DNA of 64,000 bases from NCBI RefSeq assembly GCF_024172165.1, contig NZ_JAMZEB010000002.1, positions 4,857,501 to 4,921,500 on the forward strand, read 5' to 3'. This stretch comes from Nonomuraea thailandensis. Its GTDB lineage: Bacteria; Actinomycetota; Actinomycetes; Streptosporangiales; Streptosporangiaceae. The notes beneath the pieces were generated by a model. The model searched no databases. It was not told where the DNA came from and worked only from the letters and a program-made list of their open reading frames with translations. Below are positions 24,209 to 35,000 of this stretch, in pieces; positions within the stretch are counted from its first letter, which is position 1, and each line of letters begins with the position of its first letter. A program made the translations under genes and the position numbers.

Positions 24209-25039
24209 CGCCGATGAAACAGCTGTGGCAGGTCATCAGGGGTCGCAGGGCGGGCGCGTCTCCTCACGACAGGTGCTCACTCGCCTACGAGCGACAGGCC
24301 AGGCCTCGGTTCGGGTCGTGCTGGAGGCGCGACGATCTTCCGCTTGCTCACGTGCAGGGGCGGACCAGCCATCCGCAGGCGTCACCGCGAACCCCTGGCG
24401 TCGGTAACCGGACTCGTCGCGGTCCGGGGTGATGACGGCCGCGATCACCTGGCCCGCGCGGGAAAACTGAGCTGCTGTCAAACGTGCCGGGCTCCCCGGC
24501 GCAGGTGCCGCGCCGACCGCGGCCACCGTCACGAGGGATGGTACGGATGGTGGACCGACCAGGCGGGCCGCTGCCGGCCGAACGGGCCTCCGGCTCCTCC
24601 CCACGACCGGGGCCGGCACCAATACCGCACGGTGACCTGGTCGGTCGTCACGACGAGCCAGGAGATGGCTCCAGCCCTTGTCCCGCCGCAGCAACGGTGT
24701 ATCCCGCTCGGGGCGCTCGGCAGCTGGCTGCCCTACGACTCAGCGGCTGCCGATGGGCGGACGATCTGACTGGTCCCCCGGCGCAGTAGCTCTGCCGGCG
24801 GTGGTGGGCGGCGTCGCAGGACGGGGGCCCGCCCCGGCCGTTGATGGAGGCGCGGAACAGCGGCCCGGCGGTGTAGCCGGCGCGGGACCCGGTAGAGCTT
24901 GAGAGGGCTGCGTACCCGCGCTCGTCCAGCAGGACGGCAGGAGCGCCGGCACGGTCGACAGCCGACCGGAAGAGGGCCGGCCAGAAGAGGGCCGGCCGGA
25001 AGAGGGCCGGCACCTCGTTGGTCTGTAACCGATCACGCG
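24209..25039. other. Gap of about 830 bp with no supported gene
   Basis: GC-rich sequence with overlapping open frames on both strands, but none has family motifs, a good ribosome binding site and a sensible composition together. The only clear structure is the short tandem repeat at 24968-25012. Confidence 0.5.
24968..25012. repeat. Three tandem 15-bp repeats
   Basis: GGAAGAGGGCCGGCC is repeated three times (24968-24982, 24983-24997, 24998-25012) with single-base differences. It lies just downstream of the tetR stop, outside any gene. Because GGCCGGCC-rich copies can pair, it could form structure in RNA. It is too short and too regular in composition to be a CRISPR. Confidence 0.7.
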
Positions 25040-25609
25040 TCATCGCGAGGGGGTGACCAACTGTCGGACGGCGTCGACGACGACGCGGCGGCGTTCGGGC
25101 TCCTGTACGAGGCCGCGTACGTCCTCTCCATGGCGCTGCCACATGTTCGCGATGGCCAGGACCAGGGCGAGCAGTTCGGCTGCGCTGCGTTGGCCGGTCA
25201 CAACCCCGCGACGCTGTGCGTCCTCGATCGCCGTGACCTTCTCGGCCATGGACCTGGTGACGCTCGGGCGTACATGTGACTCGGCGTCACCGCGTTCCAG
25301 CGTGTACCAGGCCACGAAGCGCATCACCGCGGGGTGCTCCAGTCCCGCGTCGTAAAGCTGCCCGGCGTATTCGGGCAGGTTGTCCGCGTCGATCGGGATC
25401 CCGGACACCACCTGTTCGACGATGGCGTCGTAGACCGCCTCGAACAGGCCTTCCTTGCCCTCGTAGAAGGAGTAGACCAGGCCGGCGCTGACTCCGGCGC
25501 GGGTGGCGATGCGGTCCACGCGTGCTCCGCCGATGCCGTGCTCGGCGAACTCCGCCAGCGCCCCCTCCAGGAGTTGCCGGCGTTTGCGCTCGGGGTCTCG
25601 CGTCCGCAT
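25040..25609 (-). CDS. TetR-family transcription regulator
   Basis: A 189-residue TetR protein with an N-terminal helix-turn-helix: RRQLLEGALAEFAEHGIGG, then IATRAGVSAGLVYSFYEGKE. The C-terminal ligand domain ends with QRHGEDVRGLV. The ATG at 25609 follows GGAG. The word TGAATGTTCACT occurs just upstream of this gene and again upstream of the SDR gene at 26890-27825, so the regulator probably represses itself and the reductase. The set of genes between them (SnoaL-like protein, broken SDR, broken hydrolase) suggests a small redox or detoxification regulon. Confidence 0.9.
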   Translation of the reverse strand: MRTRDPERKRRQLLEGALAEFAEHGIGGARVDRIATRAGVSAGLVYSFYEGKEGLFEAVYDAIVEQVVSGIPIDADNLPEYAGQLYDAGLEHPAVMRFVAWYTLERGDAESHVRPSVTRSMAEKVTAIEDAQRRGVVTGQRSAAELLALVLAIANMWQRHGEDVRGLVQEPERRRVVVDAVRQLVTPSR

Positions 25610-25627
25610 CGCTCCAATATCCTCTAA

Positions 25628-25639
25628 TGAATGTTCACT
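25628..25639. promoter_or_regulatory. Candidate TetR operator (autoregulatory copy)
   Basis: TGAATGTTCACT lies 19 bp upstream of the tetR start and is identical to the sequence at 27845-27856 in front of the SDR gene. An inverted half-like AAATGAG follows at 25645. Confidence 0.55.
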
Positions 25640-25854
25640 TGACAAATGAGCGGGCTCGTCAGGCTGCCAGTTCGACGATGGCCTGTACAACCGCAGCCGT
25701 GTTCTCGTACGAACCCCGTGTCCGCCCGGCAGGCGCGGCGGTGTCGCTGTGGGGATGCGGCCGGCCAGTTCGGCCGAAAGGGCGCAACCGCAGGCCGGTA
25801 CGCGAGCGTGCATAACCCGCGTACGACACCGGATGTGTCACTCGCCCGTCTGTT

Positions 25855-26043
25855 CAGCCCGGCACCGCGGCCTCGAGCGGATCATCCGGGAGTGGGCTGT
25901 GCCCGGAGCCGGGCAGGTAGGGAAGCAGGACGGGGTGGGCTCCGGCACGCACGGCCCCAGGTTCCCTGAGGATCGCTGCTGATTGCGTGCACGAGTACCA
26001 GGGCCGTGCCCGAGCCCACCGTGTCGTATGCCAGCTGTCGCAT
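25855..26043 (-). pseudogene. Alpha/beta-hydrolase remnant
   Basis: MRQLAYDTVGSGTALVLVHA from the ATG at 26043 is the first strand and oxyanion region of an alpha/beta-hydrolase. After a frame change the next segment, HPVLLPYLPGSGHSPLPDDP, continues the fold. The catalytic nucleophile region and everything beyond are missing. It begins 18 bp after the SnoaL-like gene, so it was once in the same operon. Confidence 0.6.
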
Positions 26044-26061
26044 CGAGATGGCCTCGGGCGG

Positions 26062-26460
26062 TCAGGCGGACAGGGTGATGGCGCCGAGCTGGTGCAGCAT
26101 GCCGAGGATGTCCTCGCCGAACCATGCCTCGGCGATCTTGCCGTCGCGCACCGTGTAGATGCCGATGCCGAGCCATTGCGCGCGGCGACCGGTGGCGGGG
26201 GTGCCCAGGAACGGGCCGGTGTGGGTGCCGCTGTTGGAGAAGCGGAGCACGACCGTGTCGCCGTCGACGAGGGTGTCGTGGATGGTGAGGTGCATGTCGG
26301 TGAAGGCCCCGCCGATGGCGGCGCGCAGAAAGGCCTTGTACGCCGGGATTCCTGCGATGTCACCACCACTGCCGGCGTGCCATTTCAGGTCCTCGTGCCA
26401 GAGCTCGCCGACAGCGTCGATGTCACCGCCGTTGACGACCTCGTCGATGAACCGGCGCAC
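26062..26460 (-). CDS. SnoaL-like / ketosteroid-isomerase-fold protein
   Basis: A 132-residue protein with the cone-shaped alpha+beta fold of SnoaL polyketide cyclases: VRRFIDEVVNGGDIDAVGEL, IPAYKAFLRAAIGGAFTDMH, LVDGDTVVLRFSNSGTH and KIAEAWFGEDILGMLHQLG. Many such proteins bind small hydrophobic molecules or act as isomerases or cyclases; the reaction here is not readable. The GTG at 26460 is a compromise: family similarity extends a few residues upstream (DNPARI) into sequence joined to a broken SDR gene, so the native start may have been lost in a deletion. Confidence 0.7.
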   Translation of the reverse strand: MRRFIDEVVNGGDIDAVGELWHEDLKWHAGSGGDIAGIPAYKAFLRAAIGGAFTDMHLTIHDTLVDGDTVVLRFSNSGTHTGPFLGTPATGRRAQWLGIGIYTVRDGKIAEAWFGEDILGMLHQLGAITLSA

Positions 26461-26469
26461 GATCCGGGC

Positions 26470-26847
26470 GGGGTTGTCCCCTCTCCCGGCGAGCGGGCCG
26501 GGCTGTTCTGGGGTGTGGCGTTGATCCGCACCCCTGTGTTCGCGTTCTGCGACGTCGCGGCGCGGGTCAGGCCGCGGACCGCGTGCTCGGTGGCCGTATG
26601 AGCGGCAGTGGCAGCGGCGGCTGCGGCGACCTGGTCTGGGTCACTGACATCCGCGGGAAACGCGTGCGCCGTACCTCCCGCCGCCTTGATCACCGCGGCG
26701 ACGTCCTGCAGAGGCTGGATGCGTCCGCCGAGGATGACGGTGGCCGCCCTCTCGGGCGGGCTGTTCGGCGGTGGCGCGGCCTATCCCGGTACCCGCGCCG
26801 GTCGCGAGGCCGATCGTCCCTGCCAAGGACCGGGTGGACCTGGTCAC
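26470..26847 (-). pseudogene. Broken short-chain dehydrogenase
   Basis: From 26847, LAGTIGLATGAGTGIGRATA is an SDR cofactor-binding motif. The frame shifts near 26760, then AGGTAHAFPADVSDPDQVAA continues the fold. A large deletion joins this to EHAVRGLTRAATSQ and TGVRINA, the end of the catalytic helix. The Asn and Tyr catalytic segments are gone. Confidence 0.6.
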
Positions 26848-26889
26848 TGCGATGCTCCTGTTCGTGGATGAGGTCGGTGGGTGCTGGGG

Positions 26890-27825
26890 TCAGATCGCGA
26901 ACCGGACGCCGGTCAGCCGCTCGCTCTCCGTCCACAGGCGACCCACCGTGGCGGGGTCGTCGGCGCCGCGCGGCAGCGCCACCGGTTTCGGGGTGCCGGA
27001 GGTCTGGTCGCGTCCGGCCGGACCGTAGAAGCCGCCGCTGGCCACGTCGCGACTGGTCGCCGCGTAGAGCGAGGGCCACGCCGCGCCCTCCGGGGAGCCC
27101 ATGACGATGTTCCGGGTCAACGCGATCACGATCCGGGTCATCAGGCCCTGGCTGTGCCGTTGCAGGTTGGTCATCGCCGAGCCGGGATGCACGACCACAG
27201 CGGTGATGGTGGTGCCCGCCAGCCGTCGGGCGAGCTCTTGGGTGAACAGGACGTTGGCGCGCTTGGACTTGGCGTAGGCGCTCATCGCGCCGTAACGCTG
27301 CTCGCTCATCAGGTCGTCCAGCCGCCCGCTGCGCCACGTCGCCGCGATCGCGCTGACCGTGACGACCCGCGCGGCCTCCGCACGACGCAGCGCGGGCAGC
27401 AGGCCGGCGGTGAGCGCGAAGTGCCCGAGATGGTTGGTGCCGACGGTCAGCTCGAACCCGTCCGCAGTGGCGCGGCGGTCGGGCACGTTCATCACACCGG
27501 CGTTGTTGAACAACAGGTCGATCGTCTCGGTAGCCGCCAGCCGGGAGGTCGCCGCGGCGATCGAGGCCAGCGACCCGAGGTCCAGCAGCATCGTGTCCAG
27601 TCGCGCGCCGGGCCGGTCGGCGCGCAGATCGGTGACGGCCTCATTGAGCTTGCTCCGACTGCGGCCGGCCAGGATGACCCGGGCGCCATGACCGGCGAGG
27701 ACACGGGCGGTTTCCAGGCCGATGCCGCTGTTGCCGCCCGTGATCAGCGCCGTGCGGCCGGTCAGGTCGCCGAGGTCAGCAGGACTCCAGTGCGCCGCCG
27801 ACCGCGCGTGGCGAGTGGTCTGCAT
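26890..27825 (-). CDS. Short-chain dehydrogenase/reductase, retinol-dehydrogenase-like
   Basis: This 311-residue cytoplasmic oxidoreductase has the NAD(P)-binding motif TGGNSGIG at residues 29-36, NNAGVM in the middle and the catalytic Tyr/Lys pair in SAYAKSKRAN. Its length and long C-terminal extension match the WWOX/retinol-dehydrogenase-like SDR group. The ATG at 27825 is chosen over one ten codons upstream because GAGAGGG sits just before it. The operator word shared with the TetR gene lies 20 bp upstream, so expression is probably inducible. Substrate unknown. Confidence 0.88.
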   Translation of the reverse strand: MQTTRHARSAAHWSPADLGDLTGRTALITGGNSGIGLETARVLAGHGARVILAGRSRSKLNEAVTDLRADRPGARLDTMLLDLGSLASIAAATSRLAATETIDLLFNNAGVMNVPDRRATADGFELTVGTNHLGHFALTAGLLPALRRAEAARVVTVSAIAATWRSGRLDDLMSEQRYGAMSAYAKSKRANVLFTQELARRLAGTTITAVVVHPGSAMTNLQRHSQGLMTRIVIALTRNIVMGSPEGAAWPSLYAATSRDVASGGFYGPAGRDQTSGTPKPVALPRGADDPATVGRLWTESERLTGVRFAI

Positions 27826-27844
27826 GGGTTGCCCTCTCTCGTAT

Positions 27845-27913
27845 TGAATGTTCACTCATTAACCGTACGCAGCATCGCAACGGCAGTCCGACATTGTCAA
27901 ATGAACGTTCATT
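27845..27913. promoter_or_regulatory. Two candidate TetR operators upstream of the SDR gene
   Basis: TGAATGTTCACT at 27845-27856 is identical to the site before tetR. A perfect 14-bp palindrome, AATGAACGTTCATT, lies at 27900-27913 and contains the same GTTCA core. The AT-rich stretch between them should hold the SDR promoter. Confidence 0.6.
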
Positions 27914-28499
27914 ACGGTGGTCGCGACGAACCGTGTTCCGCGGAGGGACAGAGTTGTACCTCTCGACCGGCGCGGCGCCGGCGATCTCGGCAACTGCGGT
28001 CCACATCGCTGCCACATCGAGGTCGGCGCCCTCCCGGTCGATCAGGTCGAGCCGGTCGACCAGATCGCGGCCGGCCTTGGCCACCCGTCTGGAGGCCCGC
28101 TCCAGACGGGCCGGTCGACGGGCTAGCCCGAGGAGGTGGCGCGCAACCACCATTCGACCGCACTGCTGCTGCCCAGCGGACGCGCTGCCAGGACTACCCG
28201 CGCCGCCGGCCCGGCGACCGGCTGAACCAGGTGTGCCGCCAGCATGCGGCACCTGGTCACCAGGGACGACTGGCCGGGCGTGCCGCCCGACGTCACCTCG
28301 GCGGCGGTCGCGTTCGAGGCCCAGGGTAGGGCCATCGCCCCGCCGTGGTGGCGGATCGTGGCGTCGCTGTACCCGAGCTGAACCCAGCGACCAGCCACCG
28401 CACGCGAGCGGTCACGATGAGATCAGCCCCAGCCCCTTGAGAGGTCCATGACCGGCGCCACAGCGTCGACCGCTCCCCCGGATCCGGCAGGGCAACCAG
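27914..28499. other. Gap of about 590 bp without a supported gene
   Basis: Several overlapping frames are open but none shows a recognisable family. A plus-strand reading near 28242-28380 (HLVTRDDWPGVPPDVTSAAV) and a minus-strand reading near 27950-28200 look weakly protein-like. Fragments of older genes are likely. Confidence 0.4.
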
Positions 28500-28640
28500 C
28501 GGGCCCCGCCGGCCAGGAGACCGTGCGGCACCTGCCCCTACCGCAAGGACGCGCCCTCCGGGATGTGGTCGCAGGAAATGGTGTTCGACAAGCTGCGCGG
28601 CTACGATCGGCCGACGTTCGCGCTGGCGACGGACTGCTCA
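28500..28640 (+). pseudogene. DUF6283-type Cys-motif protein fragment
   Basis: RPCGTCPYRKDAPSGMWSQE, then FDKLRGYDRPT, matches the start of a small actinobacterial family marked by CGxCPYR and DRPT motifs; I believe this is DUF6283, of unknown function. No start codon with a ribosome binding site is in frame, and the family's later Cys/His residues are absent. The fragment runs straight into the TPR remnant below. Confidence 0.5.
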
Positions 28641-28689
28641 GCGTCGCCGACGCGCGCCGTCGAGAACTGCACGTCACCCCTGCCGGCTC

Positions 28690-29011
28690 CGCGGGAGGCC
28701 CTGGAGCTGAACAGGCCGCTCGGCGAGCCGCTGGCCGACGGCAGGATCCGGGTCGCGCGGGGCATGGTGCACCACCGGGGCGGGCAGGCCCGCCAGGCGA
28801 TCGATCAGCTCTCCACGGCGATCAGCACCGTCGCCGGCCTCGACGCCCCGCTGTGGGCGGCCCGCTGTGGGCGGCCCGCGCCTGCCGGGCGCTGAGCGAG
28901 GTGCACGGTTCCGCCGTCGCCGCGCGGAGGCTCCGGGGGCGCGCTCGTGACCTGTTCCTCCAGGTCGGCTCGCCGGAGGCTCGAACAAGTGCACTTATGA
29001 CGGACTTATGA
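28690..29011 (+). pseudogene. TPR-repeat regulator C-terminus, frameshifted by a 14-bp duplication
   Basis: REALELNRPLGEPLADGRIR and GQARQAIDQLSTAISTVAGL look like the terminal tetratricopeptide repeats of SARP/LuxR-type regulators. The frame breaks exactly where CTGTGGGCGGCCCG is duplicated (28851-28878). Removing one copy joins it to RALSEVHGSAVAARRLRGRA and DLFLQVGSPEA up to the stop at 29011. The N-terminal bulk is absent, so it was already a fragment or lost it later. Confidence 0.55.
28851..28878. repeat. 14-bp direct tandem duplication
   Basis: CTGTGGGCGGCCCG occurs at 28851-28864 and again at 28865-28878 without a gap. Fourteen is not a multiple of three, and this shifts the reading frame of the TPR remnant, a typical slippage mutation. 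Confidence 0.85.
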
Positions 29012-29063
29012 CGGCGGAAGCTCAGACTGAGCCTGTCTTGACTTCTCACCCTCAGGAGTCATC

Positions 29064-32000
29064 GTGCTCAGCAGAATCCTCATCATTCTCACGCTGTTAT
29101 GCGGCGGCCTGACCGCACCCGCGCTCAAGGCCCCGCTCGGGGACACGGCCACTCGGATGGCGCCGCCGGAGCTGGACTGGCGCGCGGCGCTCGAGAGATC
29201 GGCCGCCCCGCCGGGCTCGCCACGGGTCACCGCCATCCGGTCGGCGCCCGAGGTGCGCAGCACCCCGGCGCCCGAGCCGAAACGCACCGAGCTGCCGGCC
29301 GCGACGTCGGCCGAGGTGAGACTGGACGCGAAGGCGCAGCGCGTCGGACCGCTGGAGGTGAGCGGGGCCGCCGGCACGATCGCGCGGGTGGAGGTGCTGG
29401 AAGAGCGGCCGGGCCTGCCGGGGCTGCTGTTCCGGATCTCCGCGGCCACCAGGGTCTCCGTCGACTTCGCCGGCTTCGCCGAGCGCTACGGCGCGGGATA
29501 CGCCGACCGGCTCAAGCTCGTCCGGCTCCCCGAGTGCGCCCTGACCGGCGGCTGCGAGCGTCGGCGCGCGCCCTCGCTCAAGGACGGCACCGACCGCCCG
29601 GTCCTGCCGTCGGTGAAGAGCGGGACCAAGCTGAGCGCGCAGGTCCCCGCCGGGCTGTTCGCCGTCACGGCCGGACCCGAGGGCGAGGAGGGCTCGTTCA
29701 AGGCGACGCCGCTCGCGCTCTCCGGCGACTGGCAGGTCATCACGGGATCGGGGAACTTCACCTACACCTACGATGTGCCGCTGCAGCAGGCGCCCGCCGG
29801 CCCGACGCCGTCGCTGAGCCTGGGCTACTCCTCCGGCACGGTGGACGGCCTGGTGTCGGGCAAGAACACCCAGAGCGGCCCGATCGGGCTGGGCTGGGGG
29901 GACTTCGCCGACGCCTTCATCGAGCGCCGCTACAATTCCTGCCGCGCCGACGGCCAGGGCTCCGACGACCTGTGCTGGAAGTCCGACAACGCCACCATCT
30001 CGCTCAACGGCCGATCGGGAGAGCTGGTGCCGCTGCCCGGGACGCCGACGAAGCAGTGGCGGCTCAAGGACGACCCCCGATGGCGGATCGAGCAGTTGAC
30101 CGGCGCGAAGAACGGCGACAACGACGGCGAGCACTGGAAGGTGACGACCCCTGATGGCGTGCAGTACTTCTTCGGCCGCGGCGTCAACCCCGACGTCGGG
30201 GCGGAGACCCATTCGGCGTGGACGGTGCCGGTGTTCGGCGACGACGCGGGTGAGCCGTGCAACGCCGAGACCCCGCTGCCGTGGTGCGTGCAGGCGTGGC
30301 GGTGGAACCTGGACCTGGTCATCGACCCGCACGACAACGTCCAGCAGTACGAGTACCGCAAGGAGATCAACCACTACGCCGCGCTGAACGGCTGGCCCGG
30401 CTTCGAGCACACGGAGTACGTCCGGGGCGGCGCGCTGGAGCTGCTCAAGTACGGCAAGCGGCGGGCCGCGAACGAGACCGAGCCGTCGGCGCGGGTCACC
30501 TTCGACCTCGACTACCGGTGCGTGGACCTGGCGGCGGGCTGCTCACAGCCGACCGCGGCCACGGCCGCGAGCTATCCCGACACCCCGGTCGATCTCATGT
30601 GCTTCACCGAGGTGTGCACCGAGCACTCCCCGACCTTCTTCACCGCGTTGCGGTACGTCTCGCTGACCACGCAGGTCGAGGTGGGCGAGGAGAAGTTCGC
30701 CGACGTGGACCGCATCCTGCTCTCCCACGCCTTCCCCGACCCCGACCCGAACCGGACCGGGGACCAGAAGCTGTATCTGACCGCGATCCAGCGCAAGGGC
30801 ATGTCCGAGGAGGAGCGGATCACGATGCCGCCGGTGACCTTCTGGCCGACCCTGCTGAGCAACCGGGTCGACACGGCGGGCGGCCTGTCGGCGATGCCGC
30901 ACTACCGGGTCGGCGTGGTGACCAACGAGACCGGCGGGCAGGTCATCGTCACCTACGGCCGGCCGCACCCGTGCCCGAGCCCGATCCCCGATCCGCCGAA
31001 CTGGCACCTGAACACCCGCAACTGCTTCCCGCACTGGCACGCGCCGGACGGCGGGGCCGCGGGGTTCGCGGTGTTCCACAAGTACGTGGTGACCCAGGTG
31101 GAGCAGCGTGACACCGTCGGCGGCAGTCCCGCGATGATCACCTCCTACAAGTACGGGGACCAGGTCGGCGCGGGCTTCCCCAACGCGGCCTGGCATCACG
31201 ACCGGGACGAGTTCGTCTCCAACGCCAACCAGACCTGGTCGGAGTGGCGCGGCTACGCCGACATGCTGGTCACGCAGGGCGGCGGGCGTACGCAATATCG
31301 GCTCTTCCGCGGCATGAACGGCGACAGGCTGGCCGGGGACCCGTTCCCGGGGCCGGGCTCGCGGGTGGCCAGGACCTCCAGCCTGGACGGCACCGTCACC
31401 AACGTCAACGACGAGAACTGGCTGGCCGGCGGGGTGCTCGACCAGCAGGAGCTGCGCGCCGACGGCAGCGTCGAGCACGGCACGGTGACCGGCTACCACG
31501 CGCAGCGCACCGTGGACGCCGCCGGGCCCGATCCGCTGGACGACGCCTGGTTCGTCATGCCGAGCGACCGGGTGGAGCGGCGGCGCGACCCCGCCGGCGG
31601 CGCTCTGGTGCGCAGCCGCTCCCAGACCGTCTACAACGGGCTGCTCGGCACGCCGGACAAGGTGATCGAACACGGCTGGCTGGCCTCGGCCGGTGACGAG
31701 CGGTGCACGGTCACCGTGCCCACGGTGAACACCGACCGCTGGCTGCTGGACCTGCCCGCGTCGGTCACCCGCTACGGCAACGCCACGTGCGACGGGCCCG
31801 AGCTGGCCCGGGAGGAGTACGCCTACGACGGCGGAGCGTTCGGCGCGGCGGCGACGGCGCGCGGCGACCGGACCGGCGCACGAGTCAAGATCACCAGTAC
31901 GCCGACCTGGGCGCCGACCACCACGACCTACGACAGGCTGGGACGGCCGCTGAAGGTGACCGACCCCAACGGGCACACCACCACGACCGCCCACACGCCG

Positions 32001-35000
32001 GCGATCAGGTATCCGGCGACCACGACGGTGACCGACCACCTGGGGCACAGGACCACCACGACCTGGTTCCGCCCCCGGCAGGCGCCGAAGGCGACCACCG
32101 ACGCGCGGGGCGCGCGGACCAGCTTCTCCTACGACGCGCTGGGCCGTACGCGCACCGTGCACCGGCCGACGGAGCAGGGCGGCGCCGCCTCGTACGAGTT
32201 CGGCTACGATCTCGACCCCGACAAGACCAGGCCGGGCGTGGTCCGGACCCGCAGACTCCAGGACACCACCAGGTACGTGGACTCCTGGGTGCTGCACGAC
32301 AGCTGGCTGCGTCCGCGCCAGACCCACGTGCTGTCCCCCGAATCCGGCAAGGTGATCGTCACCGACACCCGGTACGAGGGACGCGGCCTGGTCGCGGCGA
32401 CCTCCCAGCCGCAGGCTCTGACCGGCACGGCCGGAGCCGGCCTGCTCCCCGTCCCGGCGGGCGGCTGGGCGAACGACGAGACGACCGCTTATGACGAGCT
32501 CCGCCGTCCCGTCTGGCAGATCTCGTGGACCGCGGGCGCCGCCCGGCGCTCGGTCGTCACCGACTACACGCACGACTCGGTGACGACGACCCCGCATCCT
32601 CTGGCGGGCGGAGTCGTCCGCACGGTCAGCGACGCCCACGGCCGCGTGACCAAGGTGGAGGAACGCGACGGCGCCGCCTGGCGCCCCACCCAGTACGGCT
32701 ACGACAAGGCCGACCGGCTCACCACCATCACCGATCCGGCGGGCAACACCATCACCAACACCTACGACCTCGCCGGACGCAAGATCGCCATGACCGATCC
32801 CGACATGGGCGCCTGGACCTACGGGTTCGACGCGGCCGGGAACCAGACCAGGGCGACCAACGCCGCCGGCACGCAGGTGCACACCCTCTACGACGCGCTG
32901 GACCGCCCCGCCGAACGCCGCAGGGACTCCCCCGCCGGCGCCCTGCTCGCCAAGTGGGAGTACGACGCGGCCGGGGAGACGGGGCTGCTGGACAAGACCA
33001 CCCGCGTGGAGGGCGGCAGCTCCTACGTGGTCGACGTCACGGGCTACGACGGCCGGGCCAGGCCCACCGGCCAGACCTGGGTCTTCCCCGACGCCAGCTA
33101 CACCGTCGGCTACGGTTACGACGCCGCCGACCACCCCACCCGCATCACCTACCCGGCCGTCGGAGGGCTCCCCGCCGAGACCGTGACCACCACCTACAAC
33201 GACGTCGGCCTCGCCTCCACCATGACCGGCGCCGCCGAGTACGTCTGGGCCGCCCTGTACGACGACCGGGCGCGCTCGGTGTGGAACCTGTCCGGATCCA
33301 GGTCCGTGCCCTTCAGCCGGGTGACGGAGTACGACGCCGACCAGCGCGTCAAGGCGATCAAGGCGGGCGGCGGCGACACCACGCTGCAGGACCTGCGCTT
33401 CACCTACGACGACACCTTCGGCGACGTCGTCGACCGGCTCACGACCCTGAACGGGCAGTCGTGGCGCGAGTGCTTCGACCACGACGACCGCCGGCGCCTC
33501 ACCCGCGCCTTCACCACGACGGGCACCTGCGCGACCGGCACCCCCGGCACCGGCGCCCACGCCTACGACCACGCCTACACCTTCAGCGTGGACGGCAACC
33601 TCACCCGGCGGGCCGAGGGCGGCACGCCGATCGCCTACACCTATCCGGCCGCGGGCGGCGCCCGACCGCACGCCCCCACCGCGGTCGGGGGCGACACCTA
33701 CACGTGGAACGCCAACGGCGACCTGGCGAGCCGTACCGTCTCAGGCCAGACCCAGACGCTCGCCTGGAGCCCCGAACGGCTGCTCCTCGCCGCAGGAAGC
33801 TCCAGCTTCGTCTACGACGCCGACGGCGAACGCCTGCAGCGCAGGACCCCGGCGGGCACGACCCGTTACATCGACGGCCACGAGATCACCGGATCGAAGG
33901 CGGTGCGCACCTACAGGTTCAACGACACGCCCATCGCGATCCGCACGGCCGGCGGTGTGGAGTTCCTGGCCACCGACAATCAGGGCTCGGTCCAGCTCAG
34001 CGTCCCCGCCGGCGCCACGGCCGCCGCTCACGTCAGGTCCTACCAGCCGTACGGCAGGCCGGGCGGCACCGACAGGACCGCCACCGACCGCGGCTGGATC
34101 GGCCAGATCGAGGACGCCTCCACCGGGCTGAGCTACCTCAACGCCCGCTACTACGACCCCTCGATGGGACGGTTCGTCTCCCCCGACCCGCTCTTCGACG
34201 TCGCCCGGCCACAGACCCTCAACCCCTACGCCTACGGGCTCAACAATCCCACGGCCTTCTCCGACCCCAGCGGCCTGATCCCCGACGCGTGCGCCTTCGG
34301 AGAGGTCAAGTGCTCGTTCAACGGCAAGGGCTGGATCAACGTCCAGCCCGTGCCCTCGACTCCCGACCCGCCGCCGGCGGCCCAGGAGCTGTGCGCTCCC
34401 GGTAGCTCGGGCAACAACCATCCCGCCTGCGGCCCCAGGCGCGAGCGCGCCACCATCACCGGCGATGAGGACCTCACCGTCGAGGACCTCGCCGAACGCG
34501 TGAACGACGGCACCGACACCGCGCTCGACGTCACCGAACTCGGCATGGAGCTGTGCACCGACTCCCTCGGCTGCGCCCAGATCACCGAGTTCGTGGAGAT
34601 GACCGACGGCATCGGCTACGCCACCGGCGCCCTGGGCGTCGTCATCGACTGCGAGTCGGAAGGCTGGACCAGCCAGGCGTGCGTCAAGGGGGCCATCCTG
34701 GAGGGCGGCCAGCTGATCCCGGGGGTGGGGGTCGTCTTCCTCACCCTGGACGTGCTGGACCAGTTCGGACTCGTGGATCCCGTCATCGACTTCGTCCAGG
34801 AGCTCTTCACCAGCGACGGCCGCAGCCCCGTACGAACGTGTGACTCCGGCTCCAGGCCGGAATACGGGTGCACGCACCTGCCCAGCGGAGGGCAGGGCGA
34901 GCACACCGGGTCGGCCGGGGTGCCGCCGCCGTGCGAGGGCTGCGCGGCTCCGCAAGCGGGGCCATGTCCGGTGAGGGGGTGCGACCACAACAGTTACAAC

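Noticed and set aside
24968..25012. Short direct repeats as a CRISPR array
   Set aside because: Units are 15 bp, contiguous and without spacers, and no cas genes are nearby.
30543..33671. A 1042-codon open frame opposite the RHS gene
   Set aside because: It lies fully antisense to clear RHS repeats, has no ribosome binding site, and its product is low-complexity Gly/Val/Arg/Asp text typical of a GC-rich shadow.
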